Assembly (NCBI GenBank): GCA_964551435.1 | Contig: CAZKBS010000001.1 | Coordinates: forward strand, 124,001 to 188,000 | Direction: 5' to 3' | Length of the DNA stretch: 64,000 bases | DNA from: UBA2020 sp964551435 | GTDB taxonomy: Bacteria > Pseudomonadota > Alphaproteobacteria > Micavibrionales > UBA2020 | Shown here: piece by piece, positions 52,131 through 60,596 of the stretch | Position numbering within the stretch: position 1 is the stretch's first letter | Layout of the letters: every line of letters starts with the position of its first letter | Notes under the pieces: generated by a model | Database searches by the model: none | What the model was told of the DNA's origin: nothing | The model's input: only the letters and a program-made list of their open reading frames with translations | Position numbers and translations under genes: made by a program

Positions 52131-53738
52131 ATGAGCGCCCCGCAAAACCGCCCTCAGCCGCACCAGCCTGCCGCCGCCACCAGCGATGCGGCACAGCGCG
52201 CGGCGGTGGAACGCCTGCGCATTGCCTTGGCAGACGCGCTGAAAGACGGCGACCTCGACCGCTCGCGCAGCTATCTGCGCATGACCCCGCCGCATATCGC
52301 GCGCGGCGCCGTGATGGCCCTCGGCGCGCCCTATCTGAAGGCGATGCAAAGCGCGACCCATGTCACGCTGGACGGCAAACAAGGCCCCGCCGCCGCCAGA
52401 CAGTTTATTGATGAAGAGCTGAAACCGCTGGTCGCGCGCGAAGGCCGCCGCCCCCTGCCGCAAAAAACGCCCGCCGGCCATAAACCGCCCAAGCCGCCGC
52501 AAAATAAAAACAGCCTGATGCGCCGCCTTGCCCGCGGCACCGCAATGGTTGCATTGACGCTGGGTCTTTCAACATCGATGGTCATGGAAAGCACCATCCC
52601 CGCCAGCAGCAGCGAACCCACTACGGATACGGTGCAGGTGGTGGAATCGTTGCGCACGGATGTATCCCAGCTGCGCGGCGAATTCAGCAAAACATCTCTG
52701 GGCCGCGATATGCTGGCGCTGGCGGATGCCAACGGCATTTCGATTGTCTATGACGACGCGCTGAGCGGCACCACGCTGCTGGGGTCGTATAACGCGGATA
52801 CCAAATTGCTGCGCATGAACCCGTCGCAATCCATGGCGGAGCAGGTCATGATTATGGCGCATGAATTGCGCCATGCATGGCAGGATGTTGTGCTGGGATA
52901 CGGCGAGATGGAAAACCGTCTTTTGACGCCGCAGCAGCAATGGACGCTACGCCGCTATCTGGAGGCCGACGCCTTCGCGTTCAGCGCCTATTTCATGGCG
53001 GAGCGCATGCTGGAGCTGCCGGAGGCGGAGCGCCCCGACGGCCTGCGCGAAATGGCCGCCGCGCATTTGCTGCATGCGGAATTTGCCTCCGACGACGGGC
53101 TTACCAATGAAGAATACCGCCGCTATGCCCTCGACCGCATGTTCGAAACGCTGGGGGCGAGTTATAACCAAACGCACCTGCGCCTTGCCCACGCACAGAA
53201 CAAACCGTTCGATGAAGACACCAAATTCGCCCAGCAGTTGTTGCGGCGCGGCGACATCGACGGCGCGCTGGTAATCATGCGCGGCCTGCAGGAGCGGATG
53301 AACACCACGCCATCCGCACAGGCATTCGACGAATATCTGCGCCGGTTTGGCGGCATGTCGCTGGATCCTGCGCAGCAAACGGCCTTGCAACCGTCCCCCG
53401 CCGCCGCCGCGGCCAACCCTGACGCCACAACCACCGCCGCGCATACGGCGCCCGCCGCACCCGAAGCGCCGAGCGGCAACAGCAGCGACAGCGCGGTGAA
53501 TGCGCGGGTCGCCGCGGCCGAGGCGCTCAACCAGACCTTCCGCGCGCTGGCGCAGGAAATGACCCGCTATGTGGAGCTGGAGCGTCAAATGGCGATCCGT
53601 GCCGGCAAGCCGACCACGAATTCGCGTTTCATCCCCATCGCCCCGCAAAACGGACAGACAGGCGAGACCCGCGCCGAGCACACCCCGCCACCCGCCGCCG
53701 GCAGCGCCCGCACGGCTCCCGGCCCAAAAGCACCCTGA
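52131..53738 (+). CDS. DUF6782-like metallopeptidase with GPKAP tail
   Basis: 535 residues. A 140-residue N-terminal helical region (with LADALKDGDLDRSRSYLRM) precedes a hydrophobic segment at about 140-158 (TAMVALTLGLSTSMVME) that may be a membrane anchor. The zinc motif HELRH is at 244-248 (IMAHELRHAWQD), followed by a helix with the probable third ligand (YLEADAFAFSAYFMAERM). The rest is Ala/Pro-rich and ends GSARTAPGPKAP. It is related in layout to the lipoprotein at 37858. The order after lemA and the M48 gene places three metalloproteases in a row. Confidence 0.72.
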   Translation: MSAPQNRPQPHQPAAATSDAAQRAAVERLRIALADALKDGDLDRSRSYLRMTPPHIARGAVMALGAPYLKAMQSATHVTLDGKQGPAAARQFIDEELKPLVAREGRRPLPQKTPAGHKPPKPPQNKNSLMRRLARGTAMVALTLGLSTSMVMESTIPASSSEPTTDTVQVVESLRTDVSQLRGEFSKTSLGRDMLALADANGISIVYDDALSGTTLLGSYNADTKLLRMNPSQSMAEQVMIMAHELRHAWQDVVLGYGEMENRLLTPQQQWTLRRYLEADAFAFSAYFMAERMLELPEAERPDGLREMAAAHLLHAEFASDDGLTNEEYRRYALDRMFETLGASYNQTHLRLAHAQNKPFDEDTKFAQQLLRRGDIDGALVIMRGLQERMNTTPSAQAFDEYLRRFGGMSLDPAQQTALQPSPAAAAANPDATTTAAHTAPAAPEAPSGNSSDSAVNARVAAAEALNQTFRALAQEMTRYVELERQMAIRAGKPTTNSRFIPIAPQNGQTGETRAEHTPPPAAGSARTAPGPKAP

Positions 53739-53838
53739 TTATACGCGCACCGCCGCGGCGCGCATAAAGCCACTCCCTTTACTTTTATGACGCCGCGCCG
53801 CATGCTGGCAGTGAAAAGATTTTTGGGGAATTTTTTGC

Positions 53839-54597
53839 ATGAAAATGTTTTTGGTCTGTCTCGCGCTTGCCGCCGCGATGTGTCTGCCTGCCTTCGCGCG
53901 CGCAGCCGATGTCGCCCTTCCGGCAGCGGGCATTTTGAACATTCCCGCGGCAGGGCTTGGCTATATGCTGGTCTTTTTTCACGAACTCGGCCATACCGCC
54001 GCGTTCTGGCTGTTCGGGTATCCGGCGGTGCCGACGTTCGATTTCACGTATGGCGGCGGCTATACGCATGCGCAGGCACAATCGTGGTTTATTCTGGGGT
54101 GCCTCTGGACGGCGGCGGTTCTTCTGGGTGCGCGGCTGTGGCAGGACATGCAATACCGCGCCCTGATGTGGCTGGGCGGTGGCGTGCTGGTACACGGTGC
54201 CCTGATGCTATGCGGCGGAGACATGATTGTCATCGGCTTTGCCGGCCATGCTGGCGAAGTATTGGTGGCCGCGTTTTGTTTGCTGCGCGCTTTTCTGAAC
54301 ACGACAGACAAGGCGCGCGGCGCGGCGGAGCGCTGGCTGAACATGCTATTTGGCTGTTTCGTTCTGCTCTATGACACGATTTTTACGGCCGCGCTGATGT
54401 TTGATGATGCCAGCCGTGATGTGTACGCCGCCCAGAAAGGCGGACATCTGGAGGGTGATCTTGACCGCGTCGCCCTTGCGCTGCATGTGCCGATGCCGGC
54501 GGTTGCCGGATTTTTGCTTTTGGTGACCTGGGCCGTTTTCGCCTTTGCCATTATTTACGGGCGCAGGCACGCGCCCCATGCGGAATATCCGGCCTAG
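53839..54597 (+). CDS. M50-like membrane-embedded metallopeptidase
   Basis: 252 residues with a signal-like N-terminus (FLVCLALAAAMCLPAFARAA) and about five further hydrophobic segments. The motif HELGH at 48-52 (VFFHELGHTAAFWLFGYP) sits in a membrane helix, as in site-2 proteases of family M50. The second M50 motif (DG in a later helix) is not obvious, though a GDLDR element occurs near residue 215. It may therefore be a divergent or inactive member. It is the last gene of the metalloprotease run, converging on the gene at 54615. Confidence 0.68.
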   Translation: MKMFLVCLALAAAMCLPAFARAADVALPAAGILNIPAAGLGYMLVFFHELGHTAAFWLFGYPAVPTFDFTYGGGYTHAQAQSWFILGCLWTAAVLLGARLWQDMQYRALMWLGGGVLVHGALMLCGGDMIVIGFAGHAGEVLVAAFCLLRAFLNTTDKARGAAERWLNMLFGCFVLLYDTIFTAALMFDDASRDVYAAQKGGHLEGDLDRVALALHVPMPAVAGFLLLVTWAVFAFAIIYGRRHAPHAEYPA

Positions 54598-54614
54598 ACG
54601 GACATCAAGCCAAG

Positions 54615-55499
54615 TTAGGCCGTGGTGCCGCCCGCTGGCGATGCATTGCGGCGACGCAGATTTGTGCTGATTGGTTTAATCGCGATATCCTCGTCAAGCG
54701 CACCGGCTTCGGCGGCGCGTTTACTGGCCACTATATCAAACTCGTTTGCTAATTTTTCTTCGAGCATTTCAGCGAGCGTCACACGCTGTTCTCCCGTCAT
54801 CCTGTCGATGTCTTTCATCATTTTTTGCTGAGGCGTTTGCGGAGATGATGCGCTTCTCTCCAGCCTATCGATAAGGGCTTGCTGTGTCTGCGCAGGCAAT
54901 GTGCTGAAGTCCTTGCATATACGAAGCACCTTTTCATCCTCGATGGCCTTTGCCGAAGGAGGCACCGCCGCCGGCTGCGCGGGCGCGGGCGGAGAATTTT
55001 TGAGCTGCTTGTGATGTTTAAGGGCCTGCGCCGTGCCGCCAATAACGCCGGGTACAACGCCGACCACGACACCAACGACAACCGCGGCGGCAGCAATCGT
55101 CGTCGCCAATACAACCGGGGCAGCCAATACCGCCACCGTCGCGGCCGCGATGCCGGCCGCGCCTGTTGCGGCAACCTGAGCCACCACGCCAGCGCCTGCA
55201 AGGCCCGACCATGTACCCGCCCCGGCTGCAATACCGGCACCCAACCCGGCAAGTGCGCTACCGATACCGTTTATGATGTTTATTTCCACAAAACTGCTAT
55301 CGAAAATATTGCGGTAGATACGCGAGATGCGCGAGCGCTCCAGCTCGCGTTGCGTGCGGTATTTATCGTTGAAAGCATCCTTGACCGCATAGACATAACT
55401 GCCCGTCGCAGTCAGCACCGTCATAGCTATATTTTTAAGCGGCTTGGTCAGCGGCGCCGCATAGGGGTTTGCCCAGAAATCTTTGAGTTTTTTCAGCAT
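54615..55499 (-). CDS. Glycine-zipper membrane protein with basic tail
   Basis: 294 residues, not recognised. A basic N-terminus is followed by a very Ala/Gly/Val-rich hydrophobic stretch at about 78-155 (NGIGSALAGLGAGIAAGAGT, VVAQVAATGAAGIAAATVAV, VVVGVVVGVVPGVIGGTAQA). A soluble helical part then includes TLPAQTQQALIDRLERSAS and TGEQRVTLAEMLEEKLANEF. The end is NLRRRNASPAGGTTA. The layout matches the membrane proteins at 30412, 33277 and 34160. Confidence 0.72.
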   Translation of the reverse strand: MLKKLKDFWANPYAAPLTKPLKNIAMTVLTATGSYVYAVKDAFNDKYRTQRELERSRISRIYRNIFDSSFVEINIINGIGSALAGLGAGIAAGAGTWSGLAGAGVVAQVAATGAAGIAAATVAVLAAPVVLATTIAAAAVVVGVVVGVVPGVIGGTAQALKHHKQLKNSPPAPAQPAAVPPSAKAIEDEKVLRICKDFSTLPAQTQQALIDRLERSASSPQTPQQKMMKDIDRMTGEQRVTLAEMLEEKLANEFDIVASKRAAEAGALDEDIAIKPISTNLRRRNASPAGGTTA

Positions 55500-55574
55500 C
55501 TGCGCCCCGAATATGTCGTTAAATAACGAGATAATTATACTTTATTTTTTACATAAAATCAAAAACGGGCGACG

Positions 55575-55612
55575 AAAAAAGGGGCCGCCGCCGAAGGGCT
55601 GCCCCCTTTTTT
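55575..55612 (-). terminator. Terminator of the nitroreductase gene
   Basis: AAAAAAGGGG (55575-55584) and CCCCTTTTTT (55603-55612) frame a GC-rich loop. On the minus strand the left A-run becomes the U-run, 27 nt after the nitroreductase stop. Confidence 0.75.
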
Positions 55613-55638
55613 CGCTTTTATTCAGTGCCTTGGCCGTA

Positions 55639-56256
55639 TCAGCCGCCAAAGCGGTCGGTCACAACGATTTCGCCAAGGGGCAAGAATCCGCCTTTGCCGC
55701 GCGCGGGGGCGATTCCCTTGCCGATGGCCAGCAGCATGCCGACGGCGTGATCTTCCGGCAGGTTGATGATCTTGCCGACCGCATCGATATCGCAGCCGAT
55801 CATGGGGCAGCTGTCATAGCCCATGTCCTTCGCGGCGAGCATCATGGTCTGCGCGACCAGACCGACGGAGCGCATGGCTTCGTCACACGCCAGCCATTCG
55901 CGGCCACGGTAAAAATCGCCGATGGCTTTGACAAGAAAATTGCGCACATCATCGGGCGCGTTTTGCCAATAGCGTTCGGGCTGTTTTTCCCATGCCTTCA
56001 GATCGGCGCAAATCACCAGCATCAGGCTGGCATCGGTCACCTGCGCCTGCCCCCATGCGGCGTCGCGCAGTTTCTGGCGCTGCGCGGGGTCTTCCACCTT
56101 GACGAAGCGCCAATGCTGGATGTTGAACGACGACGGCGCCTGCTGCGCCAGTTCGAAAAGTTTTTGTTCTTCCGCTGCCGTCATTTTATGCGCAGGGTCG
56201 AACGATTTAACGGCGCGGCGCGCGCGGATGGCGTCTTGGGTGGCAAGGCTGGTCAT
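55639..56256 (-). CDS. Nitroreductase-family FMN oxidoreductase
   Basis: I start at ATG 56256 (205 aa) because AGGAG lies 7 nt upstream; the frame is open for 26 more residues without one. The family reduces nitro compounds or quinones with FMN and NAD(P)H. Typical segments are IRARRAVKSFDPAHKMTAAE, QQAPSSFNIQHWRFVKVED (FMN-binding), EAMRSVGLVAQTMMLAAKDM, CPMIGCD, and VGMLLAIGKG. Length is normal. The physiological substrate is unknown. Confidence 0.9.
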   Translation of the reverse strand: MTSLATQDAIRARRAVKSFDPAHKMTAAEEQKLFELAQQAPSSFNIQHWRFVKVEDPAQRQKLRDAAWGQAQVTDASLMLVICADLKAWEKQPERYWQNAPDDVRNFLVKAIGDFYRGREWLACDEAMRSVGLVAQTMMLAAKDMGYDSCPMIGCDIDAVGKIINLPEDHAVGMLLAIGKGIAPARGKGGFLPLGEIVVTDRFGG

Positions 56257-56333
56257 ATGTCTTCTCCTGATGACGTAAAATATTTGCTGCGCAGAACATA
56301 TGCCGCCGCGCGGTGAAAACAAGGCCGAAAACA

Positions 56334-56363
56334 AAAATCCCGGCCGCGCAGGCCGGGATTTTG
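56334..56363 (-). terminator. Terminator of the acs gene
   Basis: AAAATCCCGGCC (56334-56345), loop GCGCA, GGCCGGGATTTT (56351-56362): a perfect 12-bp stem whose left A-run gives the U-run on the minus-strand transcript. Confidence 0.88.
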
Positions 56364-56416
56364 CCGGTATCCAGAAAGATACAATCCAGCGGTATACGAA
56401 AGCATACCGCCTTTGC

Positions 56417-58378
56417 TCACGCCGCCTTCTTGGTCAGTGCCTTGTGATTGGTGATGATGGTGTCAACCACCGAAGGGTCGGCCAGCGTCGAGGTATCGCC
56501 GAGCTGGTCGAACGCATCTTCGGCCACTTTGCGCAGGATGCGGCGCATGATTTTGCCGCTGCGGGTTTTGGGCAAGCCCGGCGCAAACAAAATCACATCG
56601 GGCGTCGCGATGGGGCCGATGACCTTGCGCACATGCGCCACGATATCCTTGCGCAGCGCATCGTCGGCGTTTACGCCGTCCATCAGGATGACATAGGCAT
56701 AGATGCCCTGCCCCTTGATGTCGTGCGGATAGCCAACAACCGCGCTTTCGGCGATTTTGTCGTGGCTGTTGAGCGCGTCTTCCAGCTCCGCCGTGCCGAT
56801 GCGGTGGCCGGAGACGTTGATAACGTCATCCACGCGCCCCGTGATGCGGTAATAGCCTTTGGCATCGCGGCGGCAGCCGTCGCCGGTGAAGTACATGCCT
56901 TTGTAGGCAGAAAAATACGTCTGCACAAATCGCGCGTGGTCTTTATAAACCGTGCGCATCTGCCCCGGCCAGCTGTCGGTCAGCACAAGATTGCCCTCCG
57001 CCTCGCCTTCCAGAAACTTGCCTTCCGCATCCACCAGTGCGGGTTTGACACCGAAGAAAGGCTTCGATGCATAGGACGGCTTCAGTTCATGCGCGCCCGG
57101 CAGCGGTGTAATCAGAACGCCGCCGGTTTCGGTTTGCCACCATGTATCGACGACGGGGCAGCGTTTGTCGCCCACAACGTCGTAGTACCACATCCATGCT
57201 TCTTCGTTGATGGGCTCGCCCACCGAGCCCAGAATACGCAGGCTGCTGCGGTCATATTTTTTGACCCAGCTGTCACCTTCGCGCAGCAGCGCGCGGATGG
57301 CGGTCGGAGCAGTGTAGAAAATATTGACCTTGTGGCGCTGCACGGTTTCCCAGAAACGCCCGTAGTCGGGGAAGCTGGGCACGCCTTCGAATACCAGCGA
57401 TGTCGCACCATTGGCCAGCGGGCCATAGACGATATAGCTATGCCCCGTTACCCAGCCCACGTCGGCGGTGCACCAGTAAACCTCGCCATCGCGGTAATCG
57501 AACACATATTCGTGCGTCATCGCGGCATAAACCAGATAGCCGCCGGTGGTATGCAAAACACCTTTCGGCTTGCCGGTAGAGCCGGAGGTATAAAGAATAA
57601 ACAACGGATCTTCGGCGTTCATTTCCGTGCAAGGGCAATCGGTCGATTGCGCGGCGCAAATATCATGATACCAGACATCGCGGCCCGGTTTCATGTCGAC
57701 CGCACCACCCGTGCGTTTCAACACAATCACCGTCGATACGGCGGGGCATTCCGCCAGTGCGGCGTCTGTGTTGGCTTTCAGCGGTACATGCTTGCCGCCG
57801 CGCAGGCCTTCGTCGGCGGTAATCACCACGTTTGAATCGCAATCAAGAATGCGGTCGCGCAGCGACGACGGCGAAAAGCCGCCAAACACCACCGAATGCA
57901 CCGCGCCGATGCGCGCGCAGGCAAGCATGGCGTAAACCGCTTCGGGCACCATGGGCATGTAAATCGTGACACGGTCGCCTTTTTTCACGCCGCGGGATTT
58001 GAGCGCGTTGGCGAGCTTGCAAACTTCGTCTTTCAGCTGCGCATAGGTAATGGCGCTGCTGTCGCCGGCCTGATCGCCTTCGCGCAGAAGCGCGGTCTGG
58101 TTCGCGCGTTTGGGCAGGTGACGGTCAACACAGTTATAGCAGGCATTGAGTGTACCGTCGTAAAACCAGCGGATGCGCGCGTTATCGGCGAAATCCACAT
58201 CCTTCACCTGCGTGTAGGGTTTCATCCAGTCGATGCGTTTGCCGTGTTCGCGCCAGAAGCCTTCGGGATCGTCGAGAGACTGCTGATACATCGCCGCGTA
58301 TTTTTCCGGCGTGATTTTCGCGTCTTTCATGCTGGCGGGGATAGGAAAATATTCGGGATGCTGTGTGTAATCGGTCAC
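56417..58378 (-). CDS. acs: Acetyl-CoA synthetase
   Basis: AMP-forming acetate-CoA ligase (653 aa). I start at GTG 58378 (VTDYTQHPEYFPIP), which has GGAGG 7 nt upstream and gives the normal length of about 650; an ATG far upstream would add 199 unrelated residues. Key motifs: YTSGSTGKPKGVLHTTGGYL (AMP binding), WWQTETGG, DGCRRDAKGYYRITGRVDDV, and the C-terminal PKTRSGKIMRRILRK with the Lys that is acetylated to switch the enzyme off. A GNAT lies at 21003 but is too far away to be linked. Confidence 0.96.
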   Translation of the reverse strand: MTDYTQHPEYFPIPASMKDAKITPEKYAAMYQQSLDDPEGFWREHGKRIDWMKPYTQVKDVDFADNARIRWFYDGTLNACYNCVDRHLPKRANQTALLREGDQAGDSSAITYAQLKDEVCKLANALKSRGVKKGDRVTIYMPMVPEAVYAMLACARIGAVHSVVFGGFSPSSLRDRILDCDSNVVITADEGLRGGKHVPLKANTDAALAECPAVSTVIVLKRTGGAVDMKPGRDVWYHDICAAQSTDCPCTEMNAEDPLFILYTSGSTGKPKGVLHTTGGYLVYAAMTHEYVFDYRDGEVYWCTADVGWVTGHSYIVYGPLANGATSLVFEGVPSFPDYGRFWETVQRHKVNIFYTAPTAIRALLREGDSWVKKYDRSSLRILGSVGEPINEEAWMWYYDVVGDKRCPVVDTWWQTETGGVLITPLPGAHELKPSYASKPFFGVKPALVDAEGKFLEGEAEGNLVLTDSWPGQMRTVYKDHARFVQTYFSAYKGMYFTGDGCRRDAKGYYRITGRVDDVINVSGHRIGTAELEDALNSHDKIAESAVVGYPHDIKGQGIYAYVILMDGVNADDALRKDIVAHVRKVIGPIATPDVILFAPGLPKTRSGKIMRRILRKVAEDAFDQLGDTSTLADPSVVDTIITNHKALTKKAA

Positions 58379-58723
58379 GGCGCGGCCTCCTTCATCAAAA
58401 TGACATGCACAGGCAACGGCGGGCGTGCTTGTGCGCATAAAGCTTTGTGCTGAACAAACCGCCAACAGCATAGCAAGGATGACGACGAGGTCTATCCCAA
58501 AACCCATATTGCAACGCAGCAAATCTATGTCATAACAATTACATAGGACATAAATACAGATAAATAACCCGCCGTGCGGTATCCGGCGGCATCGAAGCGC
58601 CCGTCTGGCAGTACCTTGGGTGCGGTTTTTGTTGCAGTGGCCCGCGCGCGCGCCTAACATCCGGCGCCGGAGGCGGCCCGCACATTGCGCCGCCATGCTT
58701 TTCAACAAGGATGCAACACCACC
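58379..58723. promoter_or_regulatory. 345-nt divergent region between acs and a small gene
   Basis: No gene is supported. The middle (about 58510-58570) is AT-rich and probably carries the acs promoter on the minus strand. The right end has AAGGA upstream of the small gene. No clear operator was seen. Confidence 0.4.
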
Positions 58724-58981
58724 ATGACCGAAGATGACAAACAGCGCCTGAAAGACGCTTTTCTGAGCGCGATTGAACAATCCCCCGCCGCGGACGAACC
58801 CATCGACGGCATGACCGACGGCAAGGGCGGGCGCATGACGCTGCGCAAACTGTTCATGACGACGATGGAGCAGGATTCGTTTTACGCCGATATCGACCGC
58901 GATATTCAAAAAGGGCTGACGAGCGTCGAGCGCGTGGCCGAACAAATCCGCAATACCCGCCGCATTTCGCTGCAACCCTAA
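58724..58981 (+). CDS. Small hypothetical protein
   Basis: I start at ATG 58724 (85 aa), MTEDDKQRLKDAFLSAIEQS. An AAGGA lies 12 nt upstream; the frame is open 13 residues further. The protein is charged and mostly helical, with KLFMTTMEQDSFYADIDRDI and GLTSVERVAEQIRN. No motif is recognised. A terminator follows 23 nt past the stop. Confidence 0.6.
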   Translation: MTEDDKQRLKDAFLSAIEQSPAADEPIDGMTDGKGGRMTLRKLFMTTMEQDSFYADIDRDIQKGLTSVERVAEQIRNTRRISLQP

Positions 58982-59003
58982 GATTTCGCTTTATACAAGA
59001 AAT

Positions 59004-59035
59004 AAAAAACGGCCCGCTTGTTCGGGCCGTTTTTT
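59004..59035. terminator. Bidirectional terminator
   Basis: ACGGCCCG (59009-59016) and CGGGCCGT (59023-59030), loop CTTGTT, flanked by A-run and T-run. It separates the small gene at 58724 and the convergent EVE-domain gene. Confidence 0.9.
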
Positions 59036-59065
59036 GCTTTGTTTAGGCTATTTTGACGCGGCGTC

Positions 59066-59473
59066 TCAAAGTCCGCCCAGCTTGCAGATCACTTTCCATT
59101 CCGCCGCCGTCACGGGAGAAACCGAGAGGCGCGACTGGCGCACGAAGGCCATGTCTTTAAGCTTTTCATGCACCTTGATATCGGCGAGGGTCACGGGGGT
59201 TTTGAATGCCGGCCCCGCGCTCACTTCGACCATGCCGAATTTTCCTGTCTCGTCCGTCGGGTCGGGATGATAGAGCTTGCTGATTTTGACGATGCCGACG
59301 ATTTCCTTGCCTTCGTTGGAGTGATAAAAAAACGCTTCGTCGCCGATTTTCATCGCCTTCATATTGTTGCTGGCCTGATAATTACGCACGCCCGTCCAGC
59401 CGGTTTTCTTGTCCTTGCACATCTGTTGCCAGCTGTACGCATCGGGTTCGGATTTCATGAGCCAGTAAGCCAT
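59066..59473 (-). CDS. EVE-domain protein
   Basis: I start at ATG 59473 (135 aa, MAYWLMKSEPDAYSW), with GGAG 9 nt upstream; the ATG at 59488 contains this site. EVE domains (thymocyte nuclear protein 1/YTH-like fold) are thought to bind modified nucleic-acid bases. The signature WLMKSEPDAYSW, TGWTGVRNYQASNNMKAMKI, and GDEAFFYHSNEGKEIVGIVK is complete. Length is normal. Confidence 0.93.
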   Translation of the reverse strand: MAYWLMKSEPDAYSWQQMCKDKKTGWTGVRNYQASNNMKAMKIGDEAFFYHSNEGKEIVGIVKISKLYHPDPTDETGKFGMVEVSAGPAFKTPVTLADIKVHEKLKDMAFVRQSRLSVSPVTAAEWKVICKLGGL

Positions 59474-59661
59474 TGCCTGTTTCTCCATCGCGGGGGTTGA
59501 TTTTTATCTAGGGCAGCGCGGGGCGAATGTCCAGCGCAATAAAAATTAACCCGTTGTTTTTTATTATTTTTTACGTATTTTATTGACAGAATATCCCACA
59601 GGTATACAACAGCGTTCAGGCGCGCGGCACGCCTGCGCCCCATAACGCGAAAGATTCTCCG

Positions 59662-59913
59662 ATGCAAAATTCCGGCACAAACGATAACACATCCCCCCTC
59701 AAACAGGCCGCCGAGGCGCTGAATAAACATGACGGAAACGTGCAAACAACACTGGCGCGGATTGCCGACGTCGCCCTCGCACCGCTGCAGCAGGCACCGG
59801 CCGAAGGCATCCGTCAGGCAGAACTGGCCAAAACTGGCACGCAAAATGATGTCGCCGTCAGTGCGCCCATGAACGTGCGCCGCCGCACCAAGGGCGGCCC
59901 CGCCAGCGGATGA
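59662..59913 (+). CDS. Small hypothetical protein with RRR-GGP tail
   Basis: 83 residues, not recognised. A helical body (PLKQAAEALNKHDGNVQTTL, ARIADVALAPLQQ) is followed by NVRRRTKGGPASG at the end, a short form of the shared tail. The region upstream is AT-rich. It converges with the phosphatase gene at 59932, with only 18 nt between their stops. Confidence 0.55.
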   Translation: MQNSGTNDNTSPLKQAAEALNKHDGNVQTTLARIADVALAPLQQAPAEGIRQAELAKTGTQNDVAVSAPMNVRRRTKGGPASG

Positions 59914-59931
59914 CCCTACAGGCGGCCTGTC

Positions 59932-60573
59932 TTACGGCTTGGGCGGAAAGAATTTTTCCGGGTGCATTTTTTGCAAAAGCTCCGGCTTTTCTTTGAGCAA
60001 ATCCTGACGGTTTTTTTCTGTCTGCTGGCGCTGCGCATCAATCACGGGATGGTCGAGCACGGCCTGCAGCAAACGCCCTTCGCGGCCCGTCAGCGCATCG
60101 AGCATTTCAACCATAATAATATTCGGCGCCGCAATCGGACGGATGTCGAGCAGCATGTCGAGCAGTTCTTTTTCCGGCTTTTCCGGATGCATCAGCGACA
60201 AGGCACCCAGCGCCAGCGCCACGCTGCGCGATTTGCCCGCATGGCAGTGGATCAGAACCGCGCCGTCCTCGGTTTTCTCCAGATGTTCCATGACGAAGGC
60301 AAGACCGGCCTCCACCTGTTCCAGATCGGGGCCCTGATGCACTTTTTGTTCGGCATCCCAGAAGCTGAGGATTTTTTGCGGCACATGCGCGTGCGGCGTT
60401 TCATCAAGTCGCGGCGCCGCGCCCTTTGCCCCCGGCGCAACGCCCGGATGTTCAATCGACAAAACGGCGGTGATTTTGACGGACGTATTGTCATTCGCCG
60501 CATGATCGAGGGTTTTCACAAGCTCGTCCGCGCGGGTGATGATGATGCGGTGGGGTTTTCGGGGTTCGGTCAT
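59932..60573 (-). CDS. Protein tyrosine/dual-specificity phosphatase-like
   Basis: I start at ATG 60573 (213 aa), with AAGGG 6 nt upstream. The phosphatase loop HCHAGKSRSVALALGAL at 109-125 (Cys110, Arg116) fits the C-X5-R signature. The general-acid Asp may be in the DETPHAHV or FWDAEQKV loops. The N-terminus has a HAANDNTSVKI element. The C-terminal 60 residues are helical and end FFPPKP. It may dephosphorylate proteins or nucleotides; the partner is unknown. It starts 23 nt after gpsA. Confidence 0.82.
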   Translation of the reverse strand: MTEPRKPHRIIITRADELVKTLDHAANDNTSVKITAVLSIEHPGVAPGAKGAAPRLDETPHAHVPQKILSFWDAEQKVHQGPDLEQVEAGLAFVMEHLEKTEDGAVLIHCHAGKSRSVALALGALSLMHPEKPEKELLDMLLDIRPIAAPNIIMVEMLDALTGREGRLLQAVLDHPVIDAQRQQTEKNRQDLLKEKPELLQKMHPEKFFPPKP

Positions 60574-60596
60574 GACATTCCCTTCTTTCAATTCTT

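Noticed and set aside
54591..54621. GGCCTA/TAGGCC inverted repeat at the ends of two convergent genes
   Set aside because: Six-base arms 19 nt apart that contain the two stop codons; too weak to call a terminator or site.
58379..58975. N-terminal extension of acetyl-CoA synthetase by 199 residues
   Set aside because: The family length is about 650, and GTG 58378 has a strong ribosome site. The extension also covers the oppositely transcribed small gene at 58724.
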